Assembly: GCF_004765815.2 (NCBI RefSeq)
Contig: NZ_SBIS02000013.1
Coordinates: 62,001-126,000, forward strand
DNA length: 64,000 bases
Source of the DNA: Halorussus salinus
Lineage (GTDB): Archaea; Halobacteriota; Halobacteria; Halobacteriales; Haladaptataceae
Reading direction: 5' to 3'
Both the position numbers and the translations under genes were made by a program. Every line of letters starts with the position of its first letter. The first letter of the stretch is position 1. Under the pieces are notes generated by a model that saw only the letters and a program-made list of their open reading frames with translations, searched no databases and was not told the DNA's origin. Of the stretch, positions 24,027-31,736 are shown piece after piece.

Positions 24027-24286
24027 TACTGTCCTTCTCCGTCTTCACGCTCGACGCCCGCAACGTCGTGGTCTGCTGTGACGTCAGTGTCGCCCATATC
24101 GACTGCTTCGAAATCGTCGAACGCACCGAACCGTTGTTTCACAACTTCGATTGTCAACTCACCCTCGTCAGTCACTTTCCACTCGATTTTATCTCCCGGT
24201 TCGATGTCGAGTCGGTCACGAATCGCCGCCGGGACTGTAACCGAGTAGTGGTCGTTGATAGTCGTTTGCTCACCATTCGTAGCCAT
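24026..24286 (-). CDS. AbrB/SpoVT-type antitoxin
   Basis: An 86-residue protein from ATG 24286. DHYSVTVPAAIRDRLDIEPGDKIEWKVTDEGELTIEV is the swapped-hairpin AbrB fold, followed by an acidic tail that would bind the PIN toxin. It overlaps the PIN start by one base. As is usual for such pairs it probably represses its own promoter. Confidence 0.88.
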   Translation of the reverse strand: MATNGEQTTINDHYSVTVPAAIRDRLDIEPGDKIEWKVTDEGELTIEVVKQRFGAFDDFEAVDMGDTDVTADHDVAGVEREDGEGQ

Positions 24287-24404
24287 AACTGATTGTTTGT
24301 ACTCAGCTCTCTTAAGCCTCATGTGCATTCTCATGAGAACTCACAATATCTACACTCGCAGTCGTCTCTGTGCTTGATGGCAGGGGCTTTGATCTAATCT
24401 TGGA

Positions 24405-24548
24405 TCATTCCAATGATTGGTTGCCACCGAAGGGCGTCTCCCTAGCGAGTTGGTGCTTCAACCGATAGTCGAGGGCTCCGTTATGCGAGTAGTGGAGGGT
24501 GTACGATACATCTAGGTGTTCGTAGGCTACGAGTGCGCGATATCCCAT
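24405..24548 (-). pseudogene. DUF6735 N-terminal fragment (copy 3)
   Basis: It starts MGYRALVAYEHLDVSYTLHY and follows copies 1 and 2 to PFGGNQ, then departs and ends SLE-stop at 24405, 47 residues in all. Some copy 1 sequence (GCAGTCGTCTC and neighbours) reappears at about 24358-24390, so the fragment is a rearranged duplicate. The leader hairpin (24571-24597) is intact. Confidence 0.8.
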
Positions 24549-24602
24549 GTGGAATCAGCGGGCCAACTGAGTGCGCCCGCAGTCCTGTCGGGCGCACAAA
24601 AA
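24420..24602. repeat. DUF6735-start repeat, copy 3
   Basis: Third copy of the repeat unit with the same GTGCGCCCG/CGGGCGCAC leader stem (24571-24579 and 24589-24597). Confidence 0.85.
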
Positions 24603-24646
24603 CCTGGTCGTTCTCTCTAGTAACATACAGGCCGTGTCCCTGGGGG

Positions 24647-25135
24647 TTACAGGAATTGGCCTTCGGTTTCGCGGACGACTACTGGGAACGTCTCGGTGTG
24701 CTCCAGTCCGGCATACCGTATCGTCGCGGTCACCGACGTGGGTGTGATATCACGTAGGTCGTCGTACTCAATTGTGGGTTCTGAGAGGATGTTCCCGTCT
24801 CGGTCACGCATGGTCGACCGTTCGACCTTCACTGCGAGGTCGTGGCAGTCACCGTCGTATTGCCCGCATGCGAAGCCAACATGCTGGCCCTCCTCGAGCC
24901 GGGATTCGACGACCTCCGTGACTCGTTGCTGACCAAGGCTCGCACACTCGGCCTTCGCCCATCGCTCGAAGGACATCGTCTTGTAAGCTGATTCGCGCTC
25001 CGGCGGGTCTTCATCGTCGACCGACCGATACGCAACGTACCGGATGGCATGGTCGTCTGGTAGGTACTCGGTTCCAGCTGGTGGACCGGCCTCGTCCAGA
25101 ATGGAGACGGAGTCGGCGTAGCCACGGTCGGTCAT
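24647..25135 (-). CDS. hypothetical acidic protein
   Basis: A 162-residue protein starting MTDRGYADSVSILDEAGPPA. It is acidic and soluble, with FACGQYDGDCHDLAVKV containing two cysteines. The end (TSVTATIRYAGLEHTETFPVVV) looks beta-rich. No family was recognised. Upstream, at about 25170-25220, CTTTTTGCGTTACCG followed by CGGTGA may be a weak version of the T-tract hairpin leader. Confidence 0.65.
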   Translation of the reverse strand: MTDRGYADSVSILDEAGPPAGTEYLPDDHAIRYVAYRSVDDEDPPERESAYKTMSFERWAKAECASLGQQRVTEVVESRLEEGQHVGFACGQYDGDCHDLAVKVERSTMRDRDGNILSEPTIEYDDLRDITPTSVTATIRYAGLEHTETFPVVVRETEGQFL

Positions 25136-25282
25136 AGAGATGGGTGTACGGCAAGGCGACTTCTAAGTATTCGGTCACGCTTGGAATCACCGCCAGTGCC
25201 TTCGGTAACGCAAAAAGCTAGTCGCATATCAGGCATGAGTGGATCGGGTAGGGCCGTTGCGGTCACAGTCTCTTGTGAACTA

Positions 25283-25332
25283 CCCCACCCTAATCGCTCA
25301 CGGCTTGCGCCGTTCGCTCGGTGAGGGTGGGG
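25283..25332 (-). ncRNA. right-end hairpin / omega-RNA 3' end of the first TnpB element
   Basis: CCCCACCCT pairs with AGGGTGGGG around an inner hairpin (GGCTTGCGCC region), overlapping the last tnpB codons and running past the stop. In IS200/IS605-type elements this segment forms the guide-RNA scaffold and right end. Confidence 0.6.
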
Positions 25333-26519
25333 CTTCCTGTTTCCACGACGCGCTTTGCAGATACAAACGTATCCACAGGGAGCGCAGTCTCCACAGGCGT
25401 TGAGTCGGAGTGAACCACTCCTACTTCTTTGAGGCCGCGAGAACGAATGTTCCACGCCGCATTCGCGTCTCTATCCGCTTCAAACCCACACGCCGGGCAC
25501 GAGTGTTCACGAACCCACAGCGGCTTATCCGTCTTGACACCGCATGACGCGCACTCCTTCGTCGTGTCTTTCGGGTCAACAGCGACGAAGTGCGTTCCTT
25601 CGCGCTCGCACTTGTACTCGAGCATCCGCAGGAACGTTCCCCACGAGGCCCCGGCACGGTTCCGTGAGTTGCCGGGGAGTTCGACCAACCCGGCGGCGTC
25701 CAAGTCCTCGACCGCGACAAGGTCGTACTCTCGGGCGTAGTAGTTTGACAACTTGTGGAGGAAGTCTCGTCGCTTGCGCTTCAGGTCGGCGTGACGTTGG
25801 GCGACTGTCTTGCGTTGTTTCTCCCAATTGTTCGAGCCGTGTTCCTTCCGTGAGAGTTCGCGCTGTGCGCGTTCCAACCGCTCGCGCTCGTCGCTGAAGT
25901 CGGGACTCTCGATGGCGTACCCGTCGGTACCGTGGGCGTACTTCAGGATACCTACGTCGATACCGACGACTTTCTCGGGCGTCTCCGGTTTCTCGGGCGT
26001 TTCTTTGTCCACGTCGATGCCGAACGTGGCATACCACTCGCCCGTGGGTTCTTGTTTGACCGTGACCTGTTTGATGGTCGCGTTCTTGGGGATGTCTCGG
26101 TGGAGGTGAATCGGAATTTCACCAATTTTGCTCAACCACAGGACAGGCCGACCACTCGTATTCTTGAGTTTGAAGCCGGACTGGTTGTAGGTGAGCGACC
26201 GATACTCCCGAGGAGACTTCCACTTGAGCATCCCCACAGCCCGCCCATTCTCCTTCTGCGCTTTGAGTGTAGAGAGGTTCTCGTAGACGCGCTTGACGAC
26301 CATCTGCAATACTTTCGAGTGAACGTCTCCGAGGTCGTCCCACCACGTTTTGAGGTCGGGAAGTCGTCCCTGTACCTCGTAGCGAGCGGGAATCTCGTCT
26401 GCGTCGTTCAGCAAGCAGAGAACGTGATTGTACAGTTGCCTACAAGTATCGACGTGGTGTAGAAGCTCCTCTTTGAGGGCCTCCGGTGGGTCGAGTCGAT
26501 ACTTGTAGTTGTACTGCAT
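25290..26519 (-). CDS. tnpB: TnpB RNA-guided endonuclease
   Basis: A 409-residue protein with an intact RuvC site: D188 (VVGIDVG), E271 (VAVEDLDAAGL) and D351 (ADRDANAAWN). A zinc finger (CASCG...CPACGF, about 323-345) lies before the last aspartate. TnpB is guided by an RNA from the element end and cuts DNA at the donor site, which favours retention of the element. Its ATG follows the DUF2080 stop by 3 nt. No transposase A is present, so movement would need one in trans. Confidence 0.95.
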   Translation of the reverse strand: MQYNYKYRLDPPEALKEELLHHVDTCRQLYNHVLCLLNDADEIPARYEVQGRLPDLKTWWDDLGDVHSKVLQMVVKRVYENLSTLKAQKENGRAVGMLKWKSPREYRSLTYNQSGFKLKNTSGRPVLWLSKIGEIPIHLHRDIPKNATIKQVTVKQEPTGEWYATFGIDVDKETPEKPETPEKVVGIDVGILKYAHGTDGYAIESPDFSDERERLERAQRELSRKEHGSNNWEKQRKTVAQRHADLKRKRRDFLHKLSNYYAREYDLVAVEDLDAAGLVELPGNSRNRAGASWGTFLRMLEYKCEREGTHFVAVDPKDTTKECASCGVKTDKPLWVREHSCPACGFEADRDANAAWNIRSRGLKEVGVVHSDSTPVETALPVDTFVSAKRVVETGSPTLTERTAQAVSD

Positions 26520-26522
26520 ATT

Positions 26523-26669
26523 CTACTCGTCTGAACTGGGTTCGGAGACGCGAACGACTTTCACGTCGGCTCCGCGCCAGCGTTTGGGAACGATGACGTG
26601 GGCACTGTTACCCGACGGTTTTGCAGTCCCGTCGAGGACTTCTTCGCCTTCGATTTCAAATCTACCCAT
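26523..26669 (-). CDS. DUF2080-type transposon-associated protein
   Basis: A 48-residue protein: MGRFEIEGEEVLDGTAKPSG, then NSAHVIVPKRWRGADVKVVR and a short tail. This AbrB-like short protein is the usual partner before tnpB in haloarchaeal IS1341-type elements (DUF2080). It ends 3 nt before the tnpB ATG. A TATA-like stretch (about 26678-26695) precedes it on the minus strand. Confidence 0.88.
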   Translation of the reverse strand: MGRFEIEGEEVLDGTAKPSGNSAHVIVPKRWRGADVKVVRVSEPSSDE

Positions 26670-26744
26670 CGTGTTTGTATATACTATGAATATACATAAA
26701 GGTGGCGGTGGGGCTGTGGGCAGAGTGTCGCGGGTGTATGAGAA

Positions 26745-26838
<94 letters not shown>

Positions 26839-26872
26839 TTAAATTCGCTTTCGATTGGCGTATCGCAGAATA

Positions 26873-26895
26873 ACACCGGTCTTCCGGAGAAATCC
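26873..26895. repeat. outlying origin repeat
   Basis: AACACCGGTCTTCCGGAGAAATC matches the TTCCGGAG unit found upstream of the orc1/cdc6 gene, here just downstream of its stop. Confidence 0.6.
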
Positions 26896-26910
26896 GGGAC
26901 GAAAACTCTG

Positions 26911-28128
26911 TCAGTAGTATTGTTGGATGCTTTCGTGGACGCCGACGTAGTCGATGGTATCGCTGAGAGCATCAACGACGACGTCGATGGCTTGGTCAAG
27001 TTCGTATTCCTTGTATTGGCCGCCGCCTGCGCCCTCGTTGATTTCGTCTGCGGAGATGATGCCGAGCATGGCGAGACTGTCAAGATGTTCACGCACCCAT
27101 CGAGTTGAGAGCACTCGTTCACCGGTCCGGTCAACGAGACGTTCGTAGCGCTCGTATACGTCGGTCGTCCGAACAGGGGTTCGGCCTTCTGCATCGAGTG
27201 TTGCCACGGCGTACGCGACGTACTGTGATTGCTCGCCACGGTCAGCAAGTCCTTTTGAAATCGTCTGTCGCTCGACAGTGCTTTTTGCTTCTTTGACGTG
27301 GTCAACTGTGACCGTGCTTTGGTTTGCATCACGGGCTAGGTCGCCAGCAACGAGAAGGTAGTCAAGTGCTTCACGGGCGTCGCCGGTTTCTTGGGCGGCA
27401 TATGCGGCGCAGAGCGGGATGACGTCATCGTTCACGCTCTCGTCTTTGAATGCGACTTCTCGACGTTGCTCGAGAACTTGCCGGAGTTCGGTCGCGTCGT
27501 AGTCTGAGAACGAAAGTTCACGCTCACAAAGCGAGGATTTGACTTTCGCGGACAGTCGGTCGCGAAAAGTCATATCGTTGGAAATGCCGATAACACCAAT
27601 TCGTGCGGTTTCAAGGTTGTCGTTTTCACGTGCTCGGGAAAGCTGGTAGAGAATCGAATCGTCTTTGCGGACGTGATCGACTTCGTCGAGGACGAGGAGC
27701 GTGATACCGGCGTTGCTGTCGAACTCCTCCCACATCATCGCGTAAACTTCGGCTTTGGAGTATCCCGATTCGCTGATTTGCTGTGTCGGCTCTCGGAGAC
27801 TATTGACGATTCTGACGGCGACTTGGTAACTGGACTCAAGTCCGTCACAGTTGATGTGGAGCGTGGCGAGGTCGAGGTCGTCGTATTCTTGTGCGTCCTG
27901 TTCAAGTGTTCGAAGCATGAACTTCGTCGCGGCTGTTTTCCCAACACCAGCTTTCCCATAGAGGAAGATATTCGATGGTTGGTCGCCCCAGATGACGGGG
28001 TTGAGGAGTTGCTGGTATTCTTCGAGTTCGTCATCTCGACCGACAAGTTCGTCGGGCGTGTAATCATCGAGAAGGGCGTCCCGGTTCGTGTAGGGCGTTT
28101 TCCCACGTTCAAACCCGATGGAAGTCAC
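26911..28128 (-). CDS. Orc1/Cdc6 replication initiator
   Basis: A 405-residue protein from GTG 28128. Walker A GKAGVGKT (58-65) and Walker B LLVLDEVD (about 142-149) identify an AAA+ initiator. The C-terminal winged helix (TTDVYERYERLVDRTGERVLSTRWVREHLDSLAMLGII) binds origin repeats. Orc1/Cdc6 marks the origin and loads the MCM helicase. The gene directly borders a region of repeated TTCCGGAG units with an AT-rich stretch (28129-28541), so it probably serves that origin. Confidence 0.95.
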   Translation of the reverse strand: MTSIGFERGKTPYTNRDALLDDYTPDELVGRDDELEEYQQLLNPVIWGDQPSNIFLYGKAGVGKTAATKFMLRTLEQDAQEYDDLDLATLHINCDGLESSYQVAVRIVNSLREPTQQISESGYSKAEVYAMMWEEFDSNAGITLLVLDEVDHVRKDDSILYQLSRARENDNLETARIGVIGISNDMTFRDRLSAKVKSSLCERELSFSDYDATELRQVLEQRREVAFKDESVNDDVIPLCAAYAAQETGDAREALDYLLVAGDLARDANQSTVTVDHVKEAKSTVERQTISKGLADRGEQSQYVAYAVATLDAEGRTPVRTTDVYERYERLVDRTGERVLSTRWVREHLDSLAMLGIISADEINEGAGGGQYKEYELDQAIDVVVDALSDTIDYVGVHESIQQYY

Positions 28129-28541
28129 ATGTAGAGGCTCTCAAAGCAATGGGATAAGCGTATCGAACCACTACTTCCGTAGCTTCCGGAGGTTCCTGAG
28201 TTTGGTTTCATTTAAAACGCAGAACACCGTTCTTCCGGAGTTCTCAGAGTCATTCACGGCTACCCACCGTCGAACACTGCATTTCCGGAGTTTCCGGATA
28301 AGTCGAACTCCCCGAGCAGACACACACCATTCTTCCGGAGTAATCGCCCAAGAGAGCACGGCGGACGCTATTCTCCAACACCTATATCGTTTAAATAGAC
28401 TATTATGCCTATAGTACGGATTTAGTTTCTACCATATTAACTTAAAGGTTCGTGTTTCTAGAGCAGAAACTGAACGAGGAGAGGAAGTGTATCTGGAAAT
28501 AACTCCGGAAGAGCGGTGTGTGTGTTCGAGAGAAGTCGCAG
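28129..28541. other. replication origin with iterons and AT-rich unwinding zone
   Basis: No gene is present. Four direct units with core TTCCGGAG lie at about 28184, 28232, 28282 and 28332, spaced 48-50 bp. Fuller matches read ACACCGTTCTTCCGGAGTTC and ACACCATTCTTCCGGAGTAA. An AT-rich stretch (about 28378-28456) follows, then an inverted unit ACTCCGGAAGAGCGGTGTG at 28502-28520. Direct repeats, an AT-rich zone, an inverted repeat and an adjacent orc1/cdc6 gene are the hallmarks of haloarchaeal origins. Confidence 0.8.
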
Positions 28542-28724
28542 TCAGTAGTCACTTGTTTGCCGAAGCTCACCCAGAAGTCGTTCAGGACAGACTTCGAGGA
28601 AGCTGAGCGGGGCTTCAACCTCTATCGCTCCCGGTTCATGGACTGATTCGTCATCAGTTTCGAGTTGGAAATGCGTTGTCCCGAGTTCTGGATGGTCGTC
28701 GTCTTTGTGCCAGCCGAGACTCAC
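28542..28724 (-). CDS. short protein, possibly a truncated toxin partner
   Basis: A 60-residue frame from GTG 28724: MSLGWHKDDDHPELGTTHFQ and an acidic C-terminus. An in-frame TAG lies five codons upstream, so no longer start exists. WHKDDDHPELGTTHFQ resembles the histidine/aromatic block of the protein at 10857-11309. It follows a helix-turn-helix gene by 37 nt, as in that pair. It may be an N-terminally truncated toxin or simply a small partner protein. Confidence 0.5.
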   Translation of the reverse strand: MSLGWHKDDDHPELGTTHFQLETDDESVHEPGAIEVEAPLSFLEVCPERLLGELRQTSDY

Positions 28725-28761
28725 GACATCGTCCGCCTAATGAACGGCACAATCGGTCTGA

Positions 28762-29313
28762 CTATCCTCTATGCGGGTGGTTCGTGGATGACTCCTCGGG
28801 AGGCGACTCCACTCCGAGTGTCGTGAGCGAATTCTTGAGGCTGATTGCGAATTGAATTGCTTCACGCATCTCGATGTTGTACACCCACTCGTCGATGGTT
28901 TCGAGGCGCTCATGTCGACCCTCACTATCGAGGTCGTCACGGCCGACGCTCTGGCGGAGTTCTGTGAGTGATTCAACCTCGTAGGTGTCCTTCCACGTAT
29001 CAATCTCCTCCCCAATTGCGTTGAGTTCCTGTGAGAGTTCGTCGAGCGTGTGTACTTCTGCAAGCGCACGCACCTCATGAAGAAACTGCGTGACGTTATC
29101 TGATTTGTAACTCCTCTCTTCGTCCGTTTCGATGACTTCCAGATCATCTTCTTCGACCATCCTCTCAAGATACGTCACGGCAGTATCGCGAGAGACCTCT
29201 GCCTCCTTAGCAATCCACTCAGCAGTACGTGATTCTATCCGCGTTAGCGCTACATGGCGGACACGTGCTGTCGTATCCATATTTTCGGGCCATCTCGATG
29301 TTTTCGTCGTCAT
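28762..29313 (-). CDS. winged-helix regulator (DUF7342-like)
   Basis: A 183-residue protein (ATG 29313, or ATG 29280 at MDTTARVRH). TAEWIAKEAEVSRDTAVTYLERMVEEDDLEVI is a helix-turn-helix with wing. The rest is helical and acidic (TLDELSQELNAIGEEIDTWKDTYEVESLTELRQ), similar in layout to the regulator at 11306-11818. It probably regulates itself and the short gene downstream as an antitoxin-like protein. Confidence 0.72.
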   Translation of the reverse strand: MTTKTSRWPENMDTTARVRHVALTRIESRTAEWIAKEAEVSRDTAVTYLERMVEEDDLEVIETDEERSYKSDNVTQFLHEVRALAEVHTLDELSQELNAIGEEIDTWKDTYEVESLTELRQSVGRDDLDSEGRHERLETIDEWVYNIEMREAIQFAISLKNSLTTLGVESPPEESSTNHPHRG

Positions 29314-29469
29314 AAGTCATGTGAGAAGTCAATCTGCTTGTTCAGAGCGTTCGACTCTCGGTAGCGCAAAGAATCCCCGTGTAAGAGGCGAAGCAAACGA
29401 GTAGATAGTAGACGGAGAGAAACTCGTTACGCACATCTGTATACGTAGGCCAATCAGTGACTTCGACAT

Positions 29470-29721
29470 TCATCCATCGAGGCCCCACTGAACGTCTTCC
29501 TCAACTGCTTCGACTTCGCGTTCTGCACGCTTGATTTGGTCTCGACCGACAAGTTCAATTGCGGTGTCTCGGTCAACGTCGCCATCTAAATACTGAGACA
29601 GTACGGCGTCTGTCCAGAGAATCTCGACACCACGCTCTATGGCTTCTTCGAGAATTTCGGATTCGGAGATGCCTCGTATCTTAGAAATCTCCTGAACACG
29701 CTCGGTGATGGTCTCCGTCAT
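29470..29721 (-). CDS. VapB-like antitoxin without partner
   Basis: An 83-residue protein starting MTETITERVQEISKIRGISE, with ESEILEEAIERGVEILW and a C-terminus AEREVEAVEEDVQWGLDG. I recall this form as the antitoxin of haloarchaeal PIN modules. The PIN gene expected directly after the stop is not there: the 150 nt down to 29313 show only short frames of no recognisable type. It is probably an orphan antitoxin. Confidence 0.75.
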   Translation of the reverse strand: MTETITERVQEISKIRGISESEILEEAIERGVEILWTDAVLSQYLDGDVDRDTAIELVGRDQIKRAEREVEAVEEDVQWGLDG

Positions 29722-29787
29722 AGTAGAATGTCACTCCGTTTCTTGATAAACGCCATAGCAACTGTGCTAAGATCTAGAAATTGGAGG

Positions 29788-30207
29788 TTAGTCTGCACTT
29801 GCGGGTGTACTCTCTGTATCCCCATCCTCAAGGAAAGGGTAGTCGATGTGTATCTCGATTTTGTCGAAGGGCACGGCTGGCTGGATTGCGCCACCAGGGC
29901 CGCCCTCTTTGAGTTCGAGAATTCCGACTACCTCCAAGTGCTTCAAATCGGAATGGACATCGGACACATTCCGGTCAACGAGGCGGGCGGCCTCACGCAT
30001 GCTCTCGGGTTGTTCGGTCGCAATTGCTTTGATGAGTTCAAGACGGAGTGGCGTGAGGCTGTCGACGAAATCATCGTAGGTGCCGAACTGGAGGACGGCA
30101 CGCTCATCACTCTCTTCTAGCTCGTCTTCTTTGGCATACTGGATGAAGTTGAGGGTGTTCTCACGAACCTGCGCTCGGTCGCCGACAGTAACGTGAAGCG
30201 TGGTCAT
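29788..30207 (-). CDS. HVO_A0114-type DNA-binding regulator
   Basis: About 139 residues from ATG 30207 (MTTLHVTVGDRAQVRENTLN). TPLRLELIKAIATEQPESMREAARLVDRNVSDVHSDLKHLEVVGILEL is a winged helix and IEIHIDYPFL the conserved end I associate with HVO_A0114 proteins, which often accompany TumE-type toxins. No toxin gene lies directly upstream or downstream, so this is a solitary regulator or a leftover antitoxin. Confidence 0.8.
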   Translation of the reverse strand: MTTLHVTVGDRAQVRENTLNFIQYAKEDELEESDERAVLQFGTYDDFVDSLTPLRLELIKAIATEQPESMREAARLVDRNVSDVHSDLKHLEVVGILELKEGGPGGAIQPAVPFDKIEIHIDYPFLEDGDTESTPASAD

Positions 30208-30337
30208 ATTTGATACGGAGTTCACCGCTACTTCGTCCTGCATATCGTCCCACCGCCCATCGATTTCGCGTGACTAGACCAAGCCCTTTCGGGGGATAGG
30301 GGATGTCGAAGACGCCGTTGGCGGCAGTAAGGTTTCC

Positions 30338-30679
30338 TCAGGAGGAGATATATCCATTCAGTTGTCTCGCCACATCCGCGATACGTTCATCAACGAGGGA
30401 GGTCATATGGAACTCCACGTCTGCAGCACTATTGAGAGTCGCGAGCGCCCACGGAAGAACGTGACTTCGTTCTCCGAGTGGTTCGCCCTCGTAATCGTCG
30501 TCTCGAAGCGTGAGTGACTCCTCGTGGTAGGTCTTCGTGGAGATCAGGACCGTGATGAGTTGCAAGCCGTGGGTCGGAAACCGAGGTGTTCCCAGAATGA
30601 GCATCGGGCGACCTTTGTCTGAGAGCGGATCGGTTCCCCAGATGATGTCACCGCGCTCCAGTTCATCGAACGCGGTCAC
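30338..30679 (-). CDS. PemK/MazF-type toxin
   Basis: A 113-residue protein. ERGDIIWGTDPLSDKGRPMLIL is the PemK/MazF N-terminal strand region with the conserved RPxLIL, and ITVLISTKTYHEESLTL follows as in the family. MazF-like toxins cleave RNA. The ATG overlaps the stop of the upstream winged-helix gene by 4 nt (30676-30679). The partner is a MarR-like protein rather than a typical MazE, so the pair may be a variant module. Confidence 0.82.
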   Translation of the reverse strand: MTAFDELERGDIIWGTDPLSDKGRPMLILGTPRFPTHGLQLITVLISTKTYHEESLTLRDDDYEGEPLGERSHVLPWALATLNSAADVEFHMTSLVDERIADVARQLNGYISS

Positions 30680-31035
30680 TGCACGTCCTCCATCTCGTCG
30701 GTTTTCAACTCCTCAAGATGCTCCTCGCCGTACTGCTCGTCTGCGGTCTGGTGGTGCTGGTGGAGCCGGTAGGCGGCCCGGAGCCGTTCCTCATCGTCAG
30801 TAATCGCCCAGTACGGCCGCTTGTGCCGCACGAGACCTCGTTCCTTCAGCCGCGAGAGAATCGCACTCACGGCGTCCGTATCTAACTCAAGTTGCTCGGC
30901 AATCGTTGCCGCCTTCCACGCACGGTCGTCGTTCTCGTCGAGGAACACCACGATCCGCTCGGTATCGTTCTGCTCCTCGAATTCGCCGTCGTCGGCGTTC
31001 TCGAACTCGTCAATATCGATGGTGCCGCTCGACAT
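30676..31035 (-). CDS. MarR-like winged-helix protein, antitoxin of the PemK-like toxin
   Basis: About 119 residues from ATG 31035 (MSSGTIDIDEFENADDGEFE). WKAATIAEQLELDTDAVSAILSRLKERGLVRHKRPYWAIT is a clear winged helix at about 40-80, flanked by acidic termini. It is coupled by an ATGA overlap to the PemK/MazF-like gene, so it probably neutralises or represses it. The acidic N-terminus could cover the toxin surface. Confidence 0.78.
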   Translation of the reverse strand: MSSGTIDIDEFENADDGEFEEQNDTERIVVFLDENDDRAWKAATIAEQLELDTDAVSAILSRLKERGLVRHKRPYWAITDDEERLRAAYRLHQHHQTADEQYGEEHLEELKTDEMEDVQ

Positions 31036-31164
31036 AGACCTAGTGTTGGGACTGTTGGAACATAGCTGTTTGGTATGTTTGTTACTTTGGGTTGGAGTGT
31101 TACCGTGCATAGAAATACAGGATGGAGTTACTCAGCTGGCGTCGCGACGAGGTGCTCCTCAGTC

Positions 31165-31323
31165 TCACGCGTTCAGTACGTTGCGAGTCTGTCTAGGCGA
31201 CATCGCTCGCACAACTACAACGGGCCGTCGAGATACCCGAGCTCGACACAGATTGGGTGGGTGACTCCGCTTCAAACCGTTCGTAATCGGGTGATGTACT
31301 ATCGAATGCATCTCATCGGTCAT
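31165..31323 (-). CDS. 52-residue frame behind a leader hairpin, possibly a gene remnant
   Basis: From ATG 31323: MTDEMHSIVHHPITNGLKRS, ending QTRNVLNA. The composition is basic, unlike real neighbours, so the protein is doubtful. What supports the locus is its position, 22 nt behind a perfect 9-bp leader hairpin (31346-31372), itself behind a TTAACCAAC repeat. It may be a gene remnant whose regulatory front end is preserved, or the leader may itself be the product. Confidence 0.35.
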   Translation of the reverse strand: MTDEMHSIVHHPITNGLKRSHPPNLCRARVSRRPVVVVRAMSPRQTRNVLNA

Positions 31324-31345
31324 GGGAATCACGTTGGCGCGCATC

Positions 31346-31372
31346 TACGCGCCTCGGCCTCTCAGGCGCGTA
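31346..31372 (-). promoter_or_regulatory. 9-bp hairpin leader
   Basis: TACGCGCCT (31346-31354) pairs with AGGCGCGTA (31364-31372). On the minus strand it is preceded by GTTTG. Confidence 0.65.
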
Positions 31373-31393
31373 CAAACTGCTAGTTCCCGCGAG

Positions 31394-31435
31394 TTAACCA
31401 ACAGACGCTCCCGAGTAATACCAAGCGTTGGTTAA
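31394..31435. repeat. TTAACCAAC inverted repeat, copy 4
   Basis: TTAACCAAC (31394-31402) and GTTGGTTAA (31427-31435), with a 24-nt loop. It lies 21 nt before the leader hairpin at 31346-31372. Confidence 0.85.
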
Positions 31436-31736
31436 GAATTGGGCTTGCCGGACTCGTCTGCCGTTGAGGGGCCTAACTCGGGGAACATTGCAGTCCCAAT
31501 ACCGCACGTTTATATCGTACGACCAGAACCAATCGGGGGTGGGATACCCTGTTTCTCCCCTAAATCCCCCATCTGGGTATCCCACGCCTGAGCCTGACCT
31601 CGTAGACACGCACTATACAGTATTCGTTGGTCGATAGCCGACGACGCAATCTTTCTACTAACTACCGAGGCCATGAGTCCAAACCGAAGGTTCGGTCGGA
31701 CCCCAATGGTCTATTTGATGGCGTCCAATATATCGA
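31436..31736. other. gene-free stretch with long inverted repeat
   Basis: No gene was found. GTGGGATACCC (31549-31559) and GGGTATCCCAC (31576-31586) form an 11-bp inverted repeat. A TATA-like CGTTTATATCG occurs near 31508. Confidence 0.55.

Larger units (their letters stand above)
25283..26700 (-). mobile_element. IS1341-type (TnpB-only) insertion element
   Basis: DUF2080 gene, tnpB and right-end hairpin in the usual order, with no tnpA. The limits are approximate: the right end is placed at the hairpin, and the left end upstream of the DUF2080 promoter is not resolved. Confidence 0.75.

Noticed and set aside
28160-28350. Possible CRISPR array in the roughly 50-bp-spaced repeats
   Set aside because: The repeat core is only 8-20 bp and imperfect, the spacers are not of array type, no cas genes are present, and the position beside orc1/cdc6 fits an origin.
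29330-29469. Short frames behind the antitoxin at 29470 as a toxin
   Set aside because: The two readable frames (about 45 residues) carry no PIN motif or other toxin feature.
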